Origin: Pseudomonadota bacterium
GTDB lineage: Bacteria; Desulfobacterota; Desulfovibrionia; Desulfovibrionales; Desulfovibrionaceae
Direction: 5' to 3'
DNA length: 64,000 nt
NCBI GenBank assembly: GCA_023419375.1
Contig: JAEZYD010000060.1
Coordinates: 1 to 64,000 of the forward strand
Part shown: piece by piece, positions 42,515-52,204 of the stretch
How positions within the stretch are numbered: the stretch's first letter is position 1
How the letters are laid out: each line of letters opens with the position of its first letter
Notes under the pieces: model-generated
What the model was told of the DNA's origin: nothing
What the model saw: the letters and a program-made list of their open reading frames with translations, nothing else
Databases searched by the model: none
Made by a program: the position numbers and the translations under genes

Positions 42515-43407
42515 TAGATTTTCTCCTCCATTCGCTCACCCAGCAGCCCTGTGGGCTTGAACAGCAGCACGAACACCAGCAGCACAAAGGCGAAGGCGTC
42601 GCGGTACCCCGAAAGCTCAGGCATGAAGGCCACGGTCATGATTTCAACAAAGCCGAGGGCAACACCGCCGATAACAGCGCCCTGAATGGAGCCGATGCCG
42701 CCGAACACAGCCGCGATAAAGGCCTTGAGGCCGGGCATGATGCCCATGTAGGGATGCACCTGCGGGTAGCGCAAGGCCCACATGATGCCCGAGGCCGCCG
42801 CCAGCGCAGAGCCAATGCCAAACGTGAGGGCAATGATGTTGTCCACCCGCACCCCCAAAAGGCGCGTGGTTTCAATATCTTTTGAAATGGCGCGCATGGC
42901 GAGGCCGGGCTTTGTGCGGTACACCACATACAAAAGCACGGCCACAAGCACGATGGTCATGATCGGCACAAAGGCCGTGAGAGGCAGAATACGCAGGCCG
43001 CCAATCTGCCATTCAGAAACCAGCCATTCGGGCTGCAACACGGGGCGGGGCTGGCCTGTAAAGACCACCACGGCGAGGCTTTCAATAAAAAACGATACGG
43101 CAATGGCGCTGATAAGCGCCGAAATACGCGGGGCGTCGCGCAAGGGTCTGTAGGCGATCCTTTCTACAAGGATGCCGAGCACGCTGGCGCCAAGAACGGC
43201 GACAACAGCGGCTACACCCCAGGGCCAGCCAAAGGCGAACGTGCCGAAAAATACAAAGTACGCGCCGATCATCAGAATATCGCCGTGGGCAAAGTTGATC
43301 AGGCGCAGGATGCCGTAAACCATGGTGTAGCCGATGGCGATCAGCGCATACAGCGACCCAAGGGTCAGGGCGTTAAAGCAGTGCTGCAAAAACATATCAA
43401 GGCTCAT
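42514..43407 (-). CDS. livH: Branched-chain amino acid ABC transporter permease LivH
   Basis: 297 residues, about eight membrane helices, with LINFAHGDILMIGAY near the N-terminus and the ATPase contact loop around ISKDIETTRLLGV. The start at 43407 follows GAGGTGG; a longer frame to 43473 has no ribosome site. It follows livK after a strong hairpin. Confidence 0.95.
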   Translation of the reverse strand: MSLDMFLQHCFNALTLGSLYALIAIGYTMVYGILRLINFAHGDILMIGAYFVFFGTFAFGWPWGVAAVVAVLGASVLGILVERIAYRPLRDAPRISALISAIAVSFFIESLAVVVFTGQPRPVLQPEWLVSEWQIGGLRILPLTAFVPIMTIVLVAVLLYVVYRTKPGLAMRAISKDIETTRLLGVRVDNIIALTFGIGSALAAASGIMWALRYPQVHPYMGIMPGLKAFIAAVFGGIGSIQGAVIGGVALGFVEIMTVAFMPELSGYRDAFAFVLLVFVLLFKPTGLLGERMEEKI

Positions 43408-43480
43408 GGGCCACCTCAGCGCCTCGCAACGGACAAAAGGCCACACTGGGCCCTTCCGCTCGAACAGCGGCAAAAAAATG

Positions 43481-43515
43481 AAAAAAGCACCCCGCGGCGT
43501 ATAACGCCGCGGGGT
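43481..43515 (-). terminator. Hairpin between livK and livH (partial terminator)
   Basis: CCCCGCGGCG and CGCCGCGGGG on the minus strand with a 5-base loop, then TGCTTTTTT. The position, after the binding protein and before the permeases, is typical of attenuation that makes the binding protein far more abundant than the membrane parts. Confidence 0.82.
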
Positions 43516-43530
43516 TGATCTGTTGTTTAC

Positions 43531-44676
43531 TTATTTGGGTGTAACTTCGCCCACGTAAACGCGCTTGCCATCTTTGTATTCAATGATGCCCACGGGCATT
43601 TCTGCGTCATGGGTCTTGTTGATGCTCAGCAGGCCCAGAGCGGTGGGCAGATCCTTGGTTTCTGCCAGGGCCTTGGCAATGGCCTTGGGATCAGAAGAGT
43701 TGGCGCGCTTGATGGCGTCAAGGATCAGGAAATAGGTGTTGTAGCCAAGAGCGCCGTTAACGTTGGTTTCCTTGTCAGGATAGGCGGCCTTCCAGGCTTC
43801 GGTGAAGCGCTTGGCTTCTGCGCTCATGTTGGGCATGGCGGGGTCGTAGGGGAAGGTGGTGTGCAGGAAGCCTTCCGCAGCCTTGCCGCCCAGCTTGAGG
43901 GTGTCGGGGTTGTCCATGGCGTCCGCGCCCATGAGGCGGAACTTGGCGCCCAGTTCGCGGGCCTGCTTCATGATGATGGCGCCTTCAGCAAAGTAGGCGG
44001 GCATGAAAACGATGTCAGGCTTTTTGGCAATGAGTTCGGTCAGCTGGGCGGTGAAGTCCTGATCGCCGGAGCTGTACTTGAGGGTAGCCACGATTTCGCC
44101 GCCGAGCTTCTTGAAATCGCGGGTAAAGAAGCTGGAGAGGCCCACGGCGTAGTCGCTGGTCATGTCCATGAGCACGGCGGCCTTGCGGAAGCCGAGGGTT
44201 TCATAGGCATAGGTAGCGGCGGCAGCGCCCTGATAAGGATCAATGAAGCAGGCGCGGAAGTAGTACTTCTTGCCCTGGGTCACGAGGGGGTTGGTGCAGG
44301 AGGTGCCCACGCCAGGAACAGCGGCCTTTTCAGCCACTTCGGCGCCGGCCATGGCCAGCGAGGAACCGTAGGTGCCGATAAGGGCCACGACTTTGTCGCG
44401 TTCCACAAGGCGCTTCACGGCGTTGGCAGATTCGACCTTGTCAGACTTGTTGTCAACCACCACCAGTTCAACGGGGCGGTCAAGAACCTTGGGCATTTCC
44501 TTATGGGCGAGACGCACGCCCTCAAGTTCGAGCTGGCCGCCAAAGGCATTCTGCCCGGTCAGGGGAAGGTACACGCCGATTTTGATGGGACCGGCATCAG
44601 CGGCAAGCGCCTGGCCAGCAACGCCGAAGGTCAGCGCCAGACCAGCCAGCGCGGCAAGAAATTTACCCAGTTTCAT
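43531..44676 (-). CDS. livK: Branched-chain amino acid periplasmic binding protein
   Basis: 381 residues with a signal peptide ending QALAADA and a periplasmic-binding fold of the Leu/Ile/Val type (IKIGVYLPLTGQNAFGG at the mature N-terminus, GTYGSSLAMAGAEVAEKA in the first lobe). It captures amino acids and delivers them to LivHMGF. First gene of the operon. The 115 bases upstream should hold the promoter, but I see no strong consensus. Confidence 0.93.
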   Translation of the reverse strand: MKLGKFLAALAGLALTFGVAGQALAADAGPIKIGVYLPLTGQNAFGGQLELEGVRLAHKEMPKVLDRPVELVVVDNKSDKVESANAVKRLVERDKVVALIGTYGSSLAMAGAEVAEKAAVPGVGTSCTNPLVTQGKKYYFRACFIDPYQGAAAATYAYETLGFRKAAVLMDMTSDYAVGLSSFFTRDFKKLGGEIVATLKYSSGDQDFTAQLTELIAKKPDIVFMPAYFAEGAIIMKQARELGAKFRLMGADAMDNPDTLKLGGKAAEGFLHTTFPYDPAMPNMSAEAKRFTEAWKAAYPDKETNVNGALGYNTYFLILDAIKRANSSDPKAIAKALAETKDLPTALGLLSINKTHDAEMPVGIIEYKDGKRVYVGEVTPK

Positions 44677-44793
44677 CCTAACCCTCCAAAGGTTGTGCGT
44701 TCAGAGCGGCCTGTTCACTTATGGGCCGGTCGCTCCCTACTATACCCGAGTTGCCGCCGGGCTGCAATTGTAATTAGCCGTACTTACGGCAAC

Positions 44794-46608
44794 TCATAGA
44801 CAACACGCGGCATAACGCGCAAAAAGGCGCGCGTCCGGCCTTGAGAACCTGTCCCACTCTGCCGTGAGGGCAAGACCGGGAACAATGGCCCTGACCACCG
44901 GGATATCAAAATCCTTGCGGGTCAGATCCACATAGAGAGGAGTTCTGCCGTGCGCCGACAGCACAGCCTCTAACAGGCGGCGGTTGGCGCGGGGGGAGGG
45001 CAGGCTGTAATCCGGCAAATCCTCTAACACACGAACGGGCAGTCCCGCTAGTCCTGAAGCTGAAGGGCATGGCGGCTTGTTTTGCGCCGTTGAATAGGGC
45101 CACGGGGTTTCGGTGAGCGCCGCCAGGGCGGCCCGCGCGCCGCAAAGATTTGCCCCTGTGGCCCGCGCGACAGTGCCGTCGCGCCCGGTGACAAAACACT
45201 GGTACACAGGCAGCCCAAGCTCCGTGGTCAGATCCTGAAACTGCACGCGGATGCCGCAGGCCGCGTAGTCGTCAAGCAGCGACTGAATGAGCTGATCGCG
45301 ACTGCGCAGCATAAAGCAGCGCGTGCGGCTGTAAGGAGTTGTGGCCTCGGCGTCGCGTTCGGAGATTTCCGTAAGGGCGGCAACCACAGCTTCATCCATA
45401 ATATTGCCAGATGCAAGACCGGTGGAGCCGCCAGCAATAAACAGGGCCTGCTCGTCCAGATTGCAAAACAGAAAAACCGCCTGCGCAGGTACAAGAACAG
45501 TCGCGCCGGCCGCGTCAGTGGCAGGGAGCCAGTGCAGAGGGGCATCAGTATAGGGAGCTTCCAGTGGCAGCAGATTGGGGTCGAGCGCCGCTCTGCCCTG
45601 CTCCGCCAGCTCGGAAAAACGCGCAAGCGTCAGGGGCAGTTCTGCTTTGCGGCCAAGGATTGTTCCGGCATGGGCGGCAGTGCCGTCCCCCGGCCCAACG
45701 CTCACATAGGTGCTGGCGCGTTCCACAATTTCCATGGCATAGGATGCGCGGGCCGCTGCCAGGGACAGGCCGCGCCCGTAGGCCGTGGCCTTGCCCCGCA
45801 AGGTGTGGCGCACGGAACCGCTTGTTACGGCAATATCCACCTGCCAGCCGCGCAGCAGCGCAATGGGCGAAAGTGAGGCTTCATGGCGCATTTCCGGGCC
45901 ATCCACAACGCCGTTTTCCATCAGCGCGTCCACGGCGCGAAGGTAAGTTTCCTGCGCCGGAGGCCGCTGCCAGGGGTCCCATGCTTCGGCCTTGAGTTTT
46001 TCGTGCTGTCGGACCAGCGCGTCTGCATGCTCCGCCATGCGCTGGGCTGTGGCATCAAGCAGTTCCCCGCTAAAGAGGGGGGGAATGCCAGACTCGTCCG
46101 GGCGCGGCAGGGAATGATGTTCGCAGATATTGGCGCGGAACAGGGCGCTCCAGGCCGCGGCAATGGTGTGGTCAGGCAGGGTCGCAGCCCGCAGATACAC
46201 GGCGGGGCTGTAGGCTGCCAGCCGCTCTGCGGCATCAGGCGGAAAGGACGTGCAAAAACCTTGGCCCTTTTCTGACGATTCCGCGCCGAGCAAGGCGCAC
46301 TCAGCCAGCAGGGCCGCCAGCACTGGACGGGTAAACCTGTTGCTGGCCGCATCATAGCAACTGGCAGCCAGAAGGTTCAGCTCATCGTGCGCCTTGCCTG
46401 CGAGAAGCTTTAGCAGATGCAGGTGCAAAAAGTCGTCCATCGGCGCGGCTTTAAGCCGTTCCAAAGCATGGTCAAAATCCAGATCTTCAGGCGGAACACA
46501 GGAAAAATAGCCGGTAGTGGCCTGCGTCTGCTCATGGGTGTAGGCATAATCCAGCATCGGCAACACATCAGATGCGGAAGAAAATTTTGAAGTATTGTCG
46601 TTTTCCAT
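44794..46608 (-). CDS. YcaO-domain protein
   Basis: 604 residues. The N-terminal 235 residues are helical and unfamiliar. The remainder is a YcaO ATP-using domain with GKATAYGRGLSLAAARASYAM leading to EIVERAS, and STGLASGNIMDEAVVAALTE leading to ISERDA, which match the family's ATP/Mg-binding boxes. YcaO proteins activate amide backbones (azoline or thioamide formation) or assist S12 methylthiolation as in E. coli. No precursor peptide, TfuA or E1-like partner lies nearby. It follows rpsI after two terminators. The start at 46608 is chosen over 46737, whose frame would run through a terminator. Confidence 0.8.
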   Translation of the reverse strand: MENDNTSKFSSASDVLPMLDYAYTHEQTQATTGYFSCVPPEDLDFDHALERLKAAPMDDFLHLHLLKLLAGKAHDELNLLAASCYDAASNRFTRPVLAALLAECALLGAESSEKGQGFCTSFPPDAAERLAAYSPAVYLRAATLPDHTIAAAWSALFRANICEHHSLPRPDESGIPPLFSGELLDATAQRMAEHADALVRQHEKLKAEAWDPWQRPPAQETYLRAVDALMENGVVDGPEMRHEASLSPIALLRGWQVDIAVTSGSVRHTLRGKATAYGRGLSLAAARASYAMEIVERASTYVSVGPGDGTAAHAGTILGRKAELPLTLARFSELAEQGRAALDPNLLPLEAPYTDAPLHWLPATDAAGATVLVPAQAVFLFCNLDEQALFIAGGSTGLASGNIMDEAVVAALTEISERDAEATTPYSRTRCFMLRSRDQLIQSLLDDYAACGIRVQFQDLTTELGLPVYQCFVTGRDGTVARATGANLCGARAALAALTETPWPYSTAQNKPPCPSASGLAGLPVRVLEDLPDYSLPSPRANRRLLEAVLSAHGRTPLYVDLTRKDFDIPVVRAIVPGLALTAEWDRFSRPDARLFARYAACCL

Positions 46609-46699
46609 AACACCACCACAGATGCGGCACTCCGCAGAGCAGCCGGGATTGGAGCAAGAGCGCCCGGGCATTCCTACAAAACTGCTCGGGAACTCCGCC

Positions 46700-46728
46700 A
46701 AAAAAAGCGGGCCGACATGCGACCCGCT
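46700..46728 (-). terminator. Second terminator after rpsI
   Basis: AGCGGG and CCCGCT on the minus strand with an 11-base loop and seven T. It lies about 90 bases before the ycaO start. Confidence 0.75.
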
Positions 46729-46740
46729 CAAAGGCAAAGA

Positions 46741-46767
46741 GGAAGCCCTCCCATAGAGAGGGCTTCC
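46741..46767 (-). terminator. First terminator after rpsI
   Basis: GGAAGCCCTC and GAGGGCTTCC on the minus strand with a 7-base loop, directly after the rpsI stop; the T run is short. Confidence 0.75.
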
Positions 46768-46778
46768 ATAAAGGCATA

Positions 46779-47171
46779 TTAACGCTTGGAGTACTGGTAC
46801 CGGGCGCGGGCAGCGCGCAGGCCGTACTTTTTACGTTCTTTCTTGCGGGCATCGCGGGTAAGGAAGCCAGCTTTCTTGAGCATGGGGCGCAGGGCCGGGT
46901 CAACCAGAAGCAGCGCACGGGAAATACCGTGGCGCACGGCTTCGGCCTGACCGGTAACGCCGCCGCCAGCAACGTTCACGCGGATGTCAAACTTGTCGGA
47001 CAGCTTGGCAAGAACCAGGGGCTGACGGATGATCATCTGCAGGGTCTTGCGAGGAAAATAATCCTCAAAGTTGCGGCCGTTCACCGTGATGCCGCCGGAA
47101 CCGGCGTAGATGCGGGTACGGGCCGTAGCGGTCTTGCGGCGGCCAGTGCCGTATTCAAATTTCTCGCTCAT
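46779..47171 (-). CDS. rpsI: 30S ribosomal protein S9
   Basis: 130 residues, standard S9 length, with GTGRRKTATARTRIY at the N-terminus and the C-terminal KYGLRAARARYQYSKR tail that reaches the decoding centre tRNA. It follows rplM by 13 bases, the conserved rplM-rpsI pair. Confidence 0.98.
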   Translation of the reverse strand: MSEKFEYGTGRRKTATARTRIYAGSGGITVNGRNFEDYFPRKTLQMIIRQPLVLAKLSDKFDIRVNVAGGGVTGQAEAVRHGISRALLLVDPALRPMLKKAGFLTRDARKKERKKYGLRAARARYQYSKR

Positions 47172-47184
47172 GGCTCTTTACTCC

Positions 47185-47619
47185 TTAATGCGGCAGCGTC
47201 AGCGGCTGGGGATTCTGGGCCGTATGCGGATGTTCGGTCCCGGCGTAAATCTTCAGTTTCTTCAGCATGGCGCGGCCCAGACGATTCTTGGGCAGCATGC
47301 CTCGCACCGCAGCGGTCAGCACGCGGGCGGGCTTGTCGGCCAGCATGTCGCCGAGTTGGGTGGTCTTGAGGCCGCCCACCCAGCCAGAGTGCCGGTAGTA
47401 CTTTTTGTCAGTCATCTTTTTACCGGTAACTTTAATCTTTTCGCAGTTAACAACCACGATAAAGTCACCGTTATCCATATGGGGAGCGAATTCGGGCTTA
47501 TGTTTGCCGCGCAGGCGGTGGGCTATCTGGCTGGCCAGACGACCGAGCACCTGATCCTGAGCGTCAACCACGAACCATTCACGGTTGATGTCTTTGGGGG
47601 TGGGGCTGAACGTCTTCAT
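47185..47619 (-). CDS. rplM: 50S ribosomal protein L13
   Basis: 144 residues, standard L13, with WFVVDAQDQVLGRLAS, the KITGKK-like block and AVRGMLPKNRLGR. First gene of rplM-rpsI. A consensus promoter lies about 110 bases upstream; the rest of the gap up to 47987 holds no further feature that I can support. Confidence 0.98.
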   Translation of the reverse strand: MKTFSPTPKDINREWFVVDAQDQVLGRLASQIAHRLRGKHKPEFAPHMDNGDFIVVVNCEKIKVTGKKMTDKKYYRHSGWVGGLKTTQLGDMLADKPARVLTAAVRGMLPKNRLGRAMLKKLKIYAGTEHPHTAQNPQPLTLPH

Positions 47620-47730
47620 CGGAGTGACTCCTCACATCTGCAAATATCAGCGGCCATAACGGCAGCAAAAAGATCCGTTGCGCGATGTGCCGTCGAACGG
47701 GATGACGACAATATCGCAGTAAAGGCAGCT

Positions 47731-47759
47731 TCAATACTATAAACGCCAATAGCTGTCAA
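47731..47759 (-). promoter_or_regulatory. Housekeeping promoter of rplM-rpsI
   Basis: TTGACA, 17 bases, TATTGA on the minus strand: a near-consensus sigma-70 promoter, as expected for ribosomal protein genes. Confidence 0.75.
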
Positions 47760-47987
47760 GCATTCATCCCCATTGGGGACAAAAAACTGACGACTCTGAC
47801 GGTACACCGCAGCACCAGAACTCGCAGGCTGCATGCGCAACCGCTCATCTCAATCGGGGCGCGACCTCACATGCCCTTGGCATATGCGGCTTTTTCCCGG
47901 CAACAGCGTTGAAGCTCTTGAGCTTTACCCCACTCCGCCCTATAGTGCAAACTGTTTTTTGCGCAGCCATTTTTGGGGAGGCTTTTC

Positions 47988-49226
47988 ATGCCTGTAATTC
48001 GCAAGAATCTTCTACAGCTTATTTTTTCCGGCGCGTACCTGTTACGCTGGAATGACAAGCTGCGGCCAGTGGAACTGCTTGAAATTGACAAGCAGGCCCA
48101 CAAAATGCTCCTGGCCTGCGTGCTCTGGCACGAAAACTCCCGCCACATGACAGACCCGGAACGCACGGCGCTTGCAACAGAAATCATTGAAGGCGGGCTG
48201 TTTGATTATTTCTACCGGCTCATCATCACAGACATCAAGCCTCCCATCTACTATAGAATCAAGGAAAACCCCGAGCAGTTCCGCCAGTTGACCGAGCACG
48301 TGCTCGACAGGCTTGAGCCTTCGCTTGCGCCCCTTGGCCCCTTTTGGGAACGCATGCGCGAGTGGCACACCAGCCCGGATGACGACACGCTTGCGCGCCG
48401 CATTCTTACTGCTGCCCACCTCTTTGCCTCGCAGTGGGAATTCAGGCTCATAGAGCCGCTCAACGCGCCGTTTGACGATGAAATGGGCGACATAGGCCAG
48501 TCGTTTCCCGACCGGCTGGATACGTTCACGGATTTGCGCGGCCTTGCCTCCATGCGCAGCCAGGGCACGGCCCTCTCGCGCCTTGCCAACCTGTGCGGGC
48601 AGCTGCGCTTTCAGGTGCGCTGGACGCAGGCCCCGCGCATTCCGGCCACGTCTGTTCTCGGGCACATGTTTATTGTGGCCAGCTACGCCTACTGTTTCAG
48701 CCTTGCCGTCGATGCCTGCCCCGCGCGCGCCAACAACAACTTTTTTTGCGGATTGTTCCACGATCTGCCGGAAGTGCTCACCCGCGACATTATCTCGCCG
48801 GTCAAGCAGTCCATTTCAGACCTGCCCAAAATCATCAAGGAATACGAGGATAAAGAGCTGGAACGGCGCGTGTATGGCCCCTTGCGCGCCGAGGGCTTCA
48901 CCTCCCTGGTGGAGCGCATTGAATACTACCTTGGCGCGGCTGTCGGTTCCGAATTTCAGGAATGCGTGCGCGAAAACGGCATTGTTCGCGCCGTTGAGGG
49001 CTTTCAGGCTCTTGCCGCATGCAACCGGGACGATCTGGACCCCAAGGACGGCCAGCTTGTTAAGGTCTGCGACAATCTGGCGGCTTTTCTGGAGGCGCAC
49101 AGTTCCATCCGCAACGGCGTGTCCTCCCCCCACCTGCTGGAAGCCCGCGTGCGCCTGCTGAACCGCCTGCGCGAAAGTTCACCCAATGTGCTGGGGCTGG
49201 ATGCCCTGCTTGCCGACTTTGATTAA
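47988..49226 (+). CDS. HD-domain protein (YfbR-like hydrolase family)
   Basis: 412 residues. An HD-type metal-binding domain occupies about 215-390, with GHMFIVASYAY, FFCGLFHDLPEVLTRDI and a later SLVERIEYYLG segment; His-Asp pairs in these give the HD pattern of the 5'-nucleotidase YfbR/YGK1 group. The first 200 residues are helical and may be a second, degenerate copy or a regulatory part. The substrate is probably a nucleotide, but this is inference. GGGGAGG precedes the start. The next gene begins 13 bases after its stop. Confidence 0.78.
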   Translation: MPVIRKNLLQLIFSGAYLLRWNDKLRPVELLEIDKQAHKMLLACVLWHENSRHMTDPERTALATEIIEGGLFDYFYRLIITDIKPPIYYRIKENPEQFRQLTEHVLDRLEPSLAPLGPFWERMREWHTSPDDDTLARRILTAAHLFASQWEFRLIEPLNAPFDDEMGDIGQSFPDRLDTFTDLRGLASMRSQGTALSRLANLCGQLRFQVRWTQAPRIPATSVLGHMFIVASYAYCFSLAVDACPARANNNFFCGLFHDLPEVLTRDIISPVKQSISDLPKIIKEYEDKELERRVYGPLRAEGFTSLVERIEYYLGAAVGSEFQECVRENGIVRAVEGFQALAACNRDDLDPKDGQLVKVCDNLAAFLEAHSSIRNGVSSPHLLEARVRLLNRLRESSPNVLGLDALLADFD

Positions 49227-49239
49227 CCCACACCCGCCC

Positions 49240-49992
49240 ATGAAAGTTGTTACTCCCCCTGCCCGCTTCGCGGTTTTTCTGCTTATGGCGGCAACCCTTG
49301 CCTGTCTGCTGCCCGCTGTATTGCCGCGCCCGTGCAATGCGCTTGCCATTTCCAAGGGCTTGTCCTTTTATGCCAATGACCTGGAGTATTATTACCAGAA
49401 CCGCCGCGCCGAGACGCTGCCAGGCATTTTGCGCACGTTTGATGCGCAAGGAGTGCTGAAAGACAGCCTCAAGCAGATCATGCTGGCAACCTTTCTGGCG
49501 CAGGTGCTGCGCGATGATCCGTCTGCCCGGCAACGCCTGTTGCCGCCCCAGGCAGGTCTGAGCCGCGATGGACGGCGCACTCTGGCCTGGATGGCCCATC
49601 TTGCGCAATTGCCTGATGAACAAGAGCTGCTTGCCAGCCTGCTGCAACCGGATGAAAAACTGCTGCTTCAGCAAATTCAGCATAGCCCCGCCCAGTTGAT
49701 TAACTGGGATATCTATTCTGAAAAATCCGTATTGCAGATGTATTGGGCCGCCTTTATGGCCTCTGGCAGCAATGAATTTCTGGATGCCATTATCCGCGCG
49801 GCCCTGCACTACGCCAAGCTGAATTCAGAAGGGCTGCGCAATGACGACACATTTTCCGGAAGCGCAGCGGCGGCGGCCTCACTGTACGACCTCGCCCCAA
49901 GGCACCCAGCCGTTCAAGCCCGCCTTGAGCAGTTTCTTAAAAACTGCAACGGGGCAGAAGCTGAAACATTGAAAACAATTCTGCGGAAATAG
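49240..49992 (+). CDS. Exported protein of unknown function
   Basis: 250 residues. An N-terminal signal sequence (FAVFLLMAATLACLLPAVL, likely cut after CNALA) is followed by a helical region with no family that I recognise. No lipobox, repeats or catalytic motif are seen. The start at 49240 follows the HD gene's stop closely; an in-frame start at 49186 would overlap that gene. Co-transcription with the HD gene is likely. Confidence 0.6.
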   Translation: MKVVTPPARFAVFLLMAATLACLLPAVLPRPCNALAISKGLSFYANDLEYYYQNRRAETLPGILRTFDAQGVLKDSLKQIMLATFLAQVLRDDPSARQRLLPPQAGLSRDGRRTLAWMAHLAQLPDEQELLASLLQPDEKLLLQQIQHSPAQLINWDIYSEKSVLQMYWAAFMASGSNEFLDAIIRAALHYAKLNSEGLRNDDTFSGSAAAAASLYDLAPRHPAVQARLEQFLKNCNGAEAETLKTILRK

Positions 49993-50112
49993 ACCAAGGC
50001 GGGAGCACGTTAGCAGAAATATCGCATGGGAACCGGGAGGAGGCGACATGCGCTGCAATCCCTTTTTGCCCTGACAGCCCGGATTGTGCGGAAAACGCCT
50101 ACTTCACAAAGC

Positions 50113-50144
50113 AAAGGCTCTGTTCCTCAGGGAACAGAGCCTTT
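50113..50144. terminator. Terminator after the chemoreceptor gene
   Basis: AAAGGCTCTGTTCC and GGAACAGAGCCTTT form a 14-bp stem with a 4-base loop, about 30 bases past the chemoreceptor stop. The symmetry lets it serve both converging genes. Confidence 0.78.
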
Positions 50145-50173
50145 GCGCGTTATGGCGGTTAAGCCGCTGGGGC

Positions 50174-52204
50174 TTAGGCCTTCTTCATATGTTCGATAAG
50201 ATCCATGAGGCTGCGGGCCAGGGCGCGCAGGGATTCCAGTTCCTTCATGGCGACCTGCATGGATTGCGAAGTGCTGGCCGCAATGTGGTTAACATCGGCG
50301 ACTGACTTGTTGATTTCTTCGCTGGTGGCGGACTGCTGCTCACTCGCGGCGGCAATGGCCCGCACTTCATCGGCGGTCTGATCCACCATGCCGACGATTT
50401 CTTTCAGGGCTTCGCCAGACTTGTTGGAATACTCCGTGGCATCAGAAATGTTGCCAACGGCCTTTTCCACCTGCTGAATGCTCTGCCCGGCGCTTTGCTG
50501 GATGGCCGCAATGGCGTTGCCCACATCGGTGGTGGAAGACATGGTCTTTTCCGCCAGTTTGCGCACTTCGTCAGCCACCACGGCAAAACCGCGCCCGGCC
50601 TCGCCCGCACGGGCGGCTTCGATGGCCGCGTTCAGGGCCAGCAGGTTGGTCTGATCCGCGATATCGGAAATAACGCCCATGATCTGACTGATGGCCTTGG
50701 CGTGGTCGTCCAGCTGGGTCATGCCGTCCCTGAGGGCCTGCGATTGCCGCTGCACTTCCTGAATACCCACTACAGCCCTGGACACAATCTCGGAGCCCAC
50801 CTCTGCCTTGCGCTTGGCGGCGTTGGAGATATCAGACGCCCCACCAGCATTCTTGGCGACTTCAAGCACCGTGGAATTCATTTCTTCCATGGCGGTTGCG
50901 GTTTCCGCCAATCGGCTTGCGGCATGGTCAAGAGCACCGCTGGTGTTTTCCACCTGCTCGGAAATATCATTGATGGAGGCGTTCAGCTGCCCCACTACCT
51001 CTTCTATCTGGGCGGCAGCGCTGATCATACCCTCGCGTTTGGCCTGCTCCGCCTGCGCCTGGGCAACGCGGGCCTCTTCCATGGCGAGCTTGGCTTCTTC
51101 GCCCATCTTGTGGGCTTCCTCGGCCTTTTCGCTGGCATCGCGCACCAGTTTACGCAGATTATCTTCCATTGTGCGCAAGGAATCGGCCAGTTGGCCCATG
51201 TCGTCACGGCTGTATACGTCGAGCTGCGCTTCGTTGTTGCCATCGGCCACAGCCTGCGCATAGGCGGTTATTTTGCGAATGGGGGCGCTGATCTTGATAC
51301 CTAAAACCAGGGAAAGAATCAGCTGAAAGACCAGCAGGCCCACGCCAATCCAGATGGAATTGCTTATGGCCACGCGCTCCAGGCGCTGCAGTTCATCAAT
51401 GGGCATACCCACAAACCACATACCCACGATTTTGCCATTGGCATCTTTGACCGGCCAGTAGGCAGAATTGTAATCAATACCAAGGATGTTGTTATGGGAG
51501 TAAACCGTTTCCCCACGCTCAAGCACGGCCTTGAGGATTTCAGGCGATTGCAGCTTGGTGCCGATGGCGCGTTTGCCATCCTCCATGGTGATGGTTGTCA
51601 TGACGCGCGTATCACCCTTGAAAATGGTGACGTTGACGCCAGAAAGCTTTTTGAGCCAATCAAGGTATGCGGGTGTCACAAGCGAGGTACCAATAGACAC
51701 GCTGCCCACAATCTTGCCATCGTGCATTACAGGAAAGCTTGCGCGGATGGTGAACGGCACCTCTGTGCCAGCCACCACGGCCACGGCGGGCTTGCCTGTG
51801 AGGGCAATAACCACGGTTTCCTGATTGGTAACGCTGTCGCCGTGCTTTTTGGAATGCCCGCGGCCTATGACTATCCCCTTTTCATCGGTGATGGTCATAA
51901 AATCCGACCCGGCCTTTTTCATCAGCACTGAGCCAAGCTTGACCGCCGCGTCCGTATTTTTTTCAGCGACTGCCTTGGCAAAATCATCGTCTTCAGCAAT
52001 AAGATCAGCGCTTTGTAAAAACTTTTGAGCTGTGGTTTCATTGGCGGAACTGATGACCTGCTGCATCCTTACGATGCCCTTGTTCAGTTCGTCTTCGATC
52101 GGAACTTTCATAAAGTAGATTGAGACAAAAAGCACAACGCCACAGCATGTAATCAGCGCGCCGAATAGCGATCCGACATATGTGTGCGCAATAGTCCAAC
52201 GCAT
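50174..52204 (-). CDS. Methyl-accepting chemotaxis protein with periplasmic Cache-type sensor
   Basis: 676 residues. Membrane helix 1 (about 10-32) and helix 2 (about 285-307) bracket a periplasmic Cache-like sensor (single or tandem) with VMHDGKIVGSVSIGTSLV and YWPVKDANGKIVGMWFVGM blocks. HAMP (about 308-360), a coiled coil and the signalling hairpin with DQTNLLALNAAIEAARAGE follow. No C-terminal NWETF-type pentapeptide is present, so CheR and CheB must act without that tether. It stands apart from the che operon. AAGGAG precedes the chosen start. Confidence 0.93.
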   Translation of the reverse strand: MRWTIAHTYVGSLFGALITCCGVVLFVSIYFMKVPIEDELNKGIVRMQQVISSANETTAQKFLQSADLIAEDDDFAKAVAEKNTDAAVKLGSVLMKKAGSDFMTITDEKGIVIGRGHSKKHGDSVTNQETVVIALTGKPAVAVVAGTEVPFTIRASFPVMHDGKIVGSVSIGTSLVTPAYLDWLKKLSGVNVTIFKGDTRVMTTITMEDGKRAIGTKLQSPEILKAVLERGETVYSHNNILGIDYNSAYWPVKDANGKIVGMWFVGMPIDELQRLERVAISNSIWIGVGLLVFQLILSLVLGIKISAPIRKITAYAQAVADGNNEAQLDVYSRDDMGQLADSLRTMEDNLRKLVRDASEKAEEAHKMGEEAKLAMEEARVAQAQAEQAKREGMISAAAQIEEVVGQLNASINDISEQVENTSGALDHAASRLAETATAMEEMNSTVLEVAKNAGGASDISNAAKRKAEVGSEIVSRAVVGIQEVQRQSQALRDGMTQLDDHAKAISQIMGVISDIADQTNLLALNAAIEAARAGEAGRGFAVVADEVRKLAEKTMSSTTDVGNAIAAIQQSAGQSIQQVEKAVGNISDATEYSNKSGEALKEIVGMVDQTADEVRAIAAASEQQSATSEEINKSVADVNHIAASTSQSMQVAMKELESLRALARSLMDLIEHMKKA

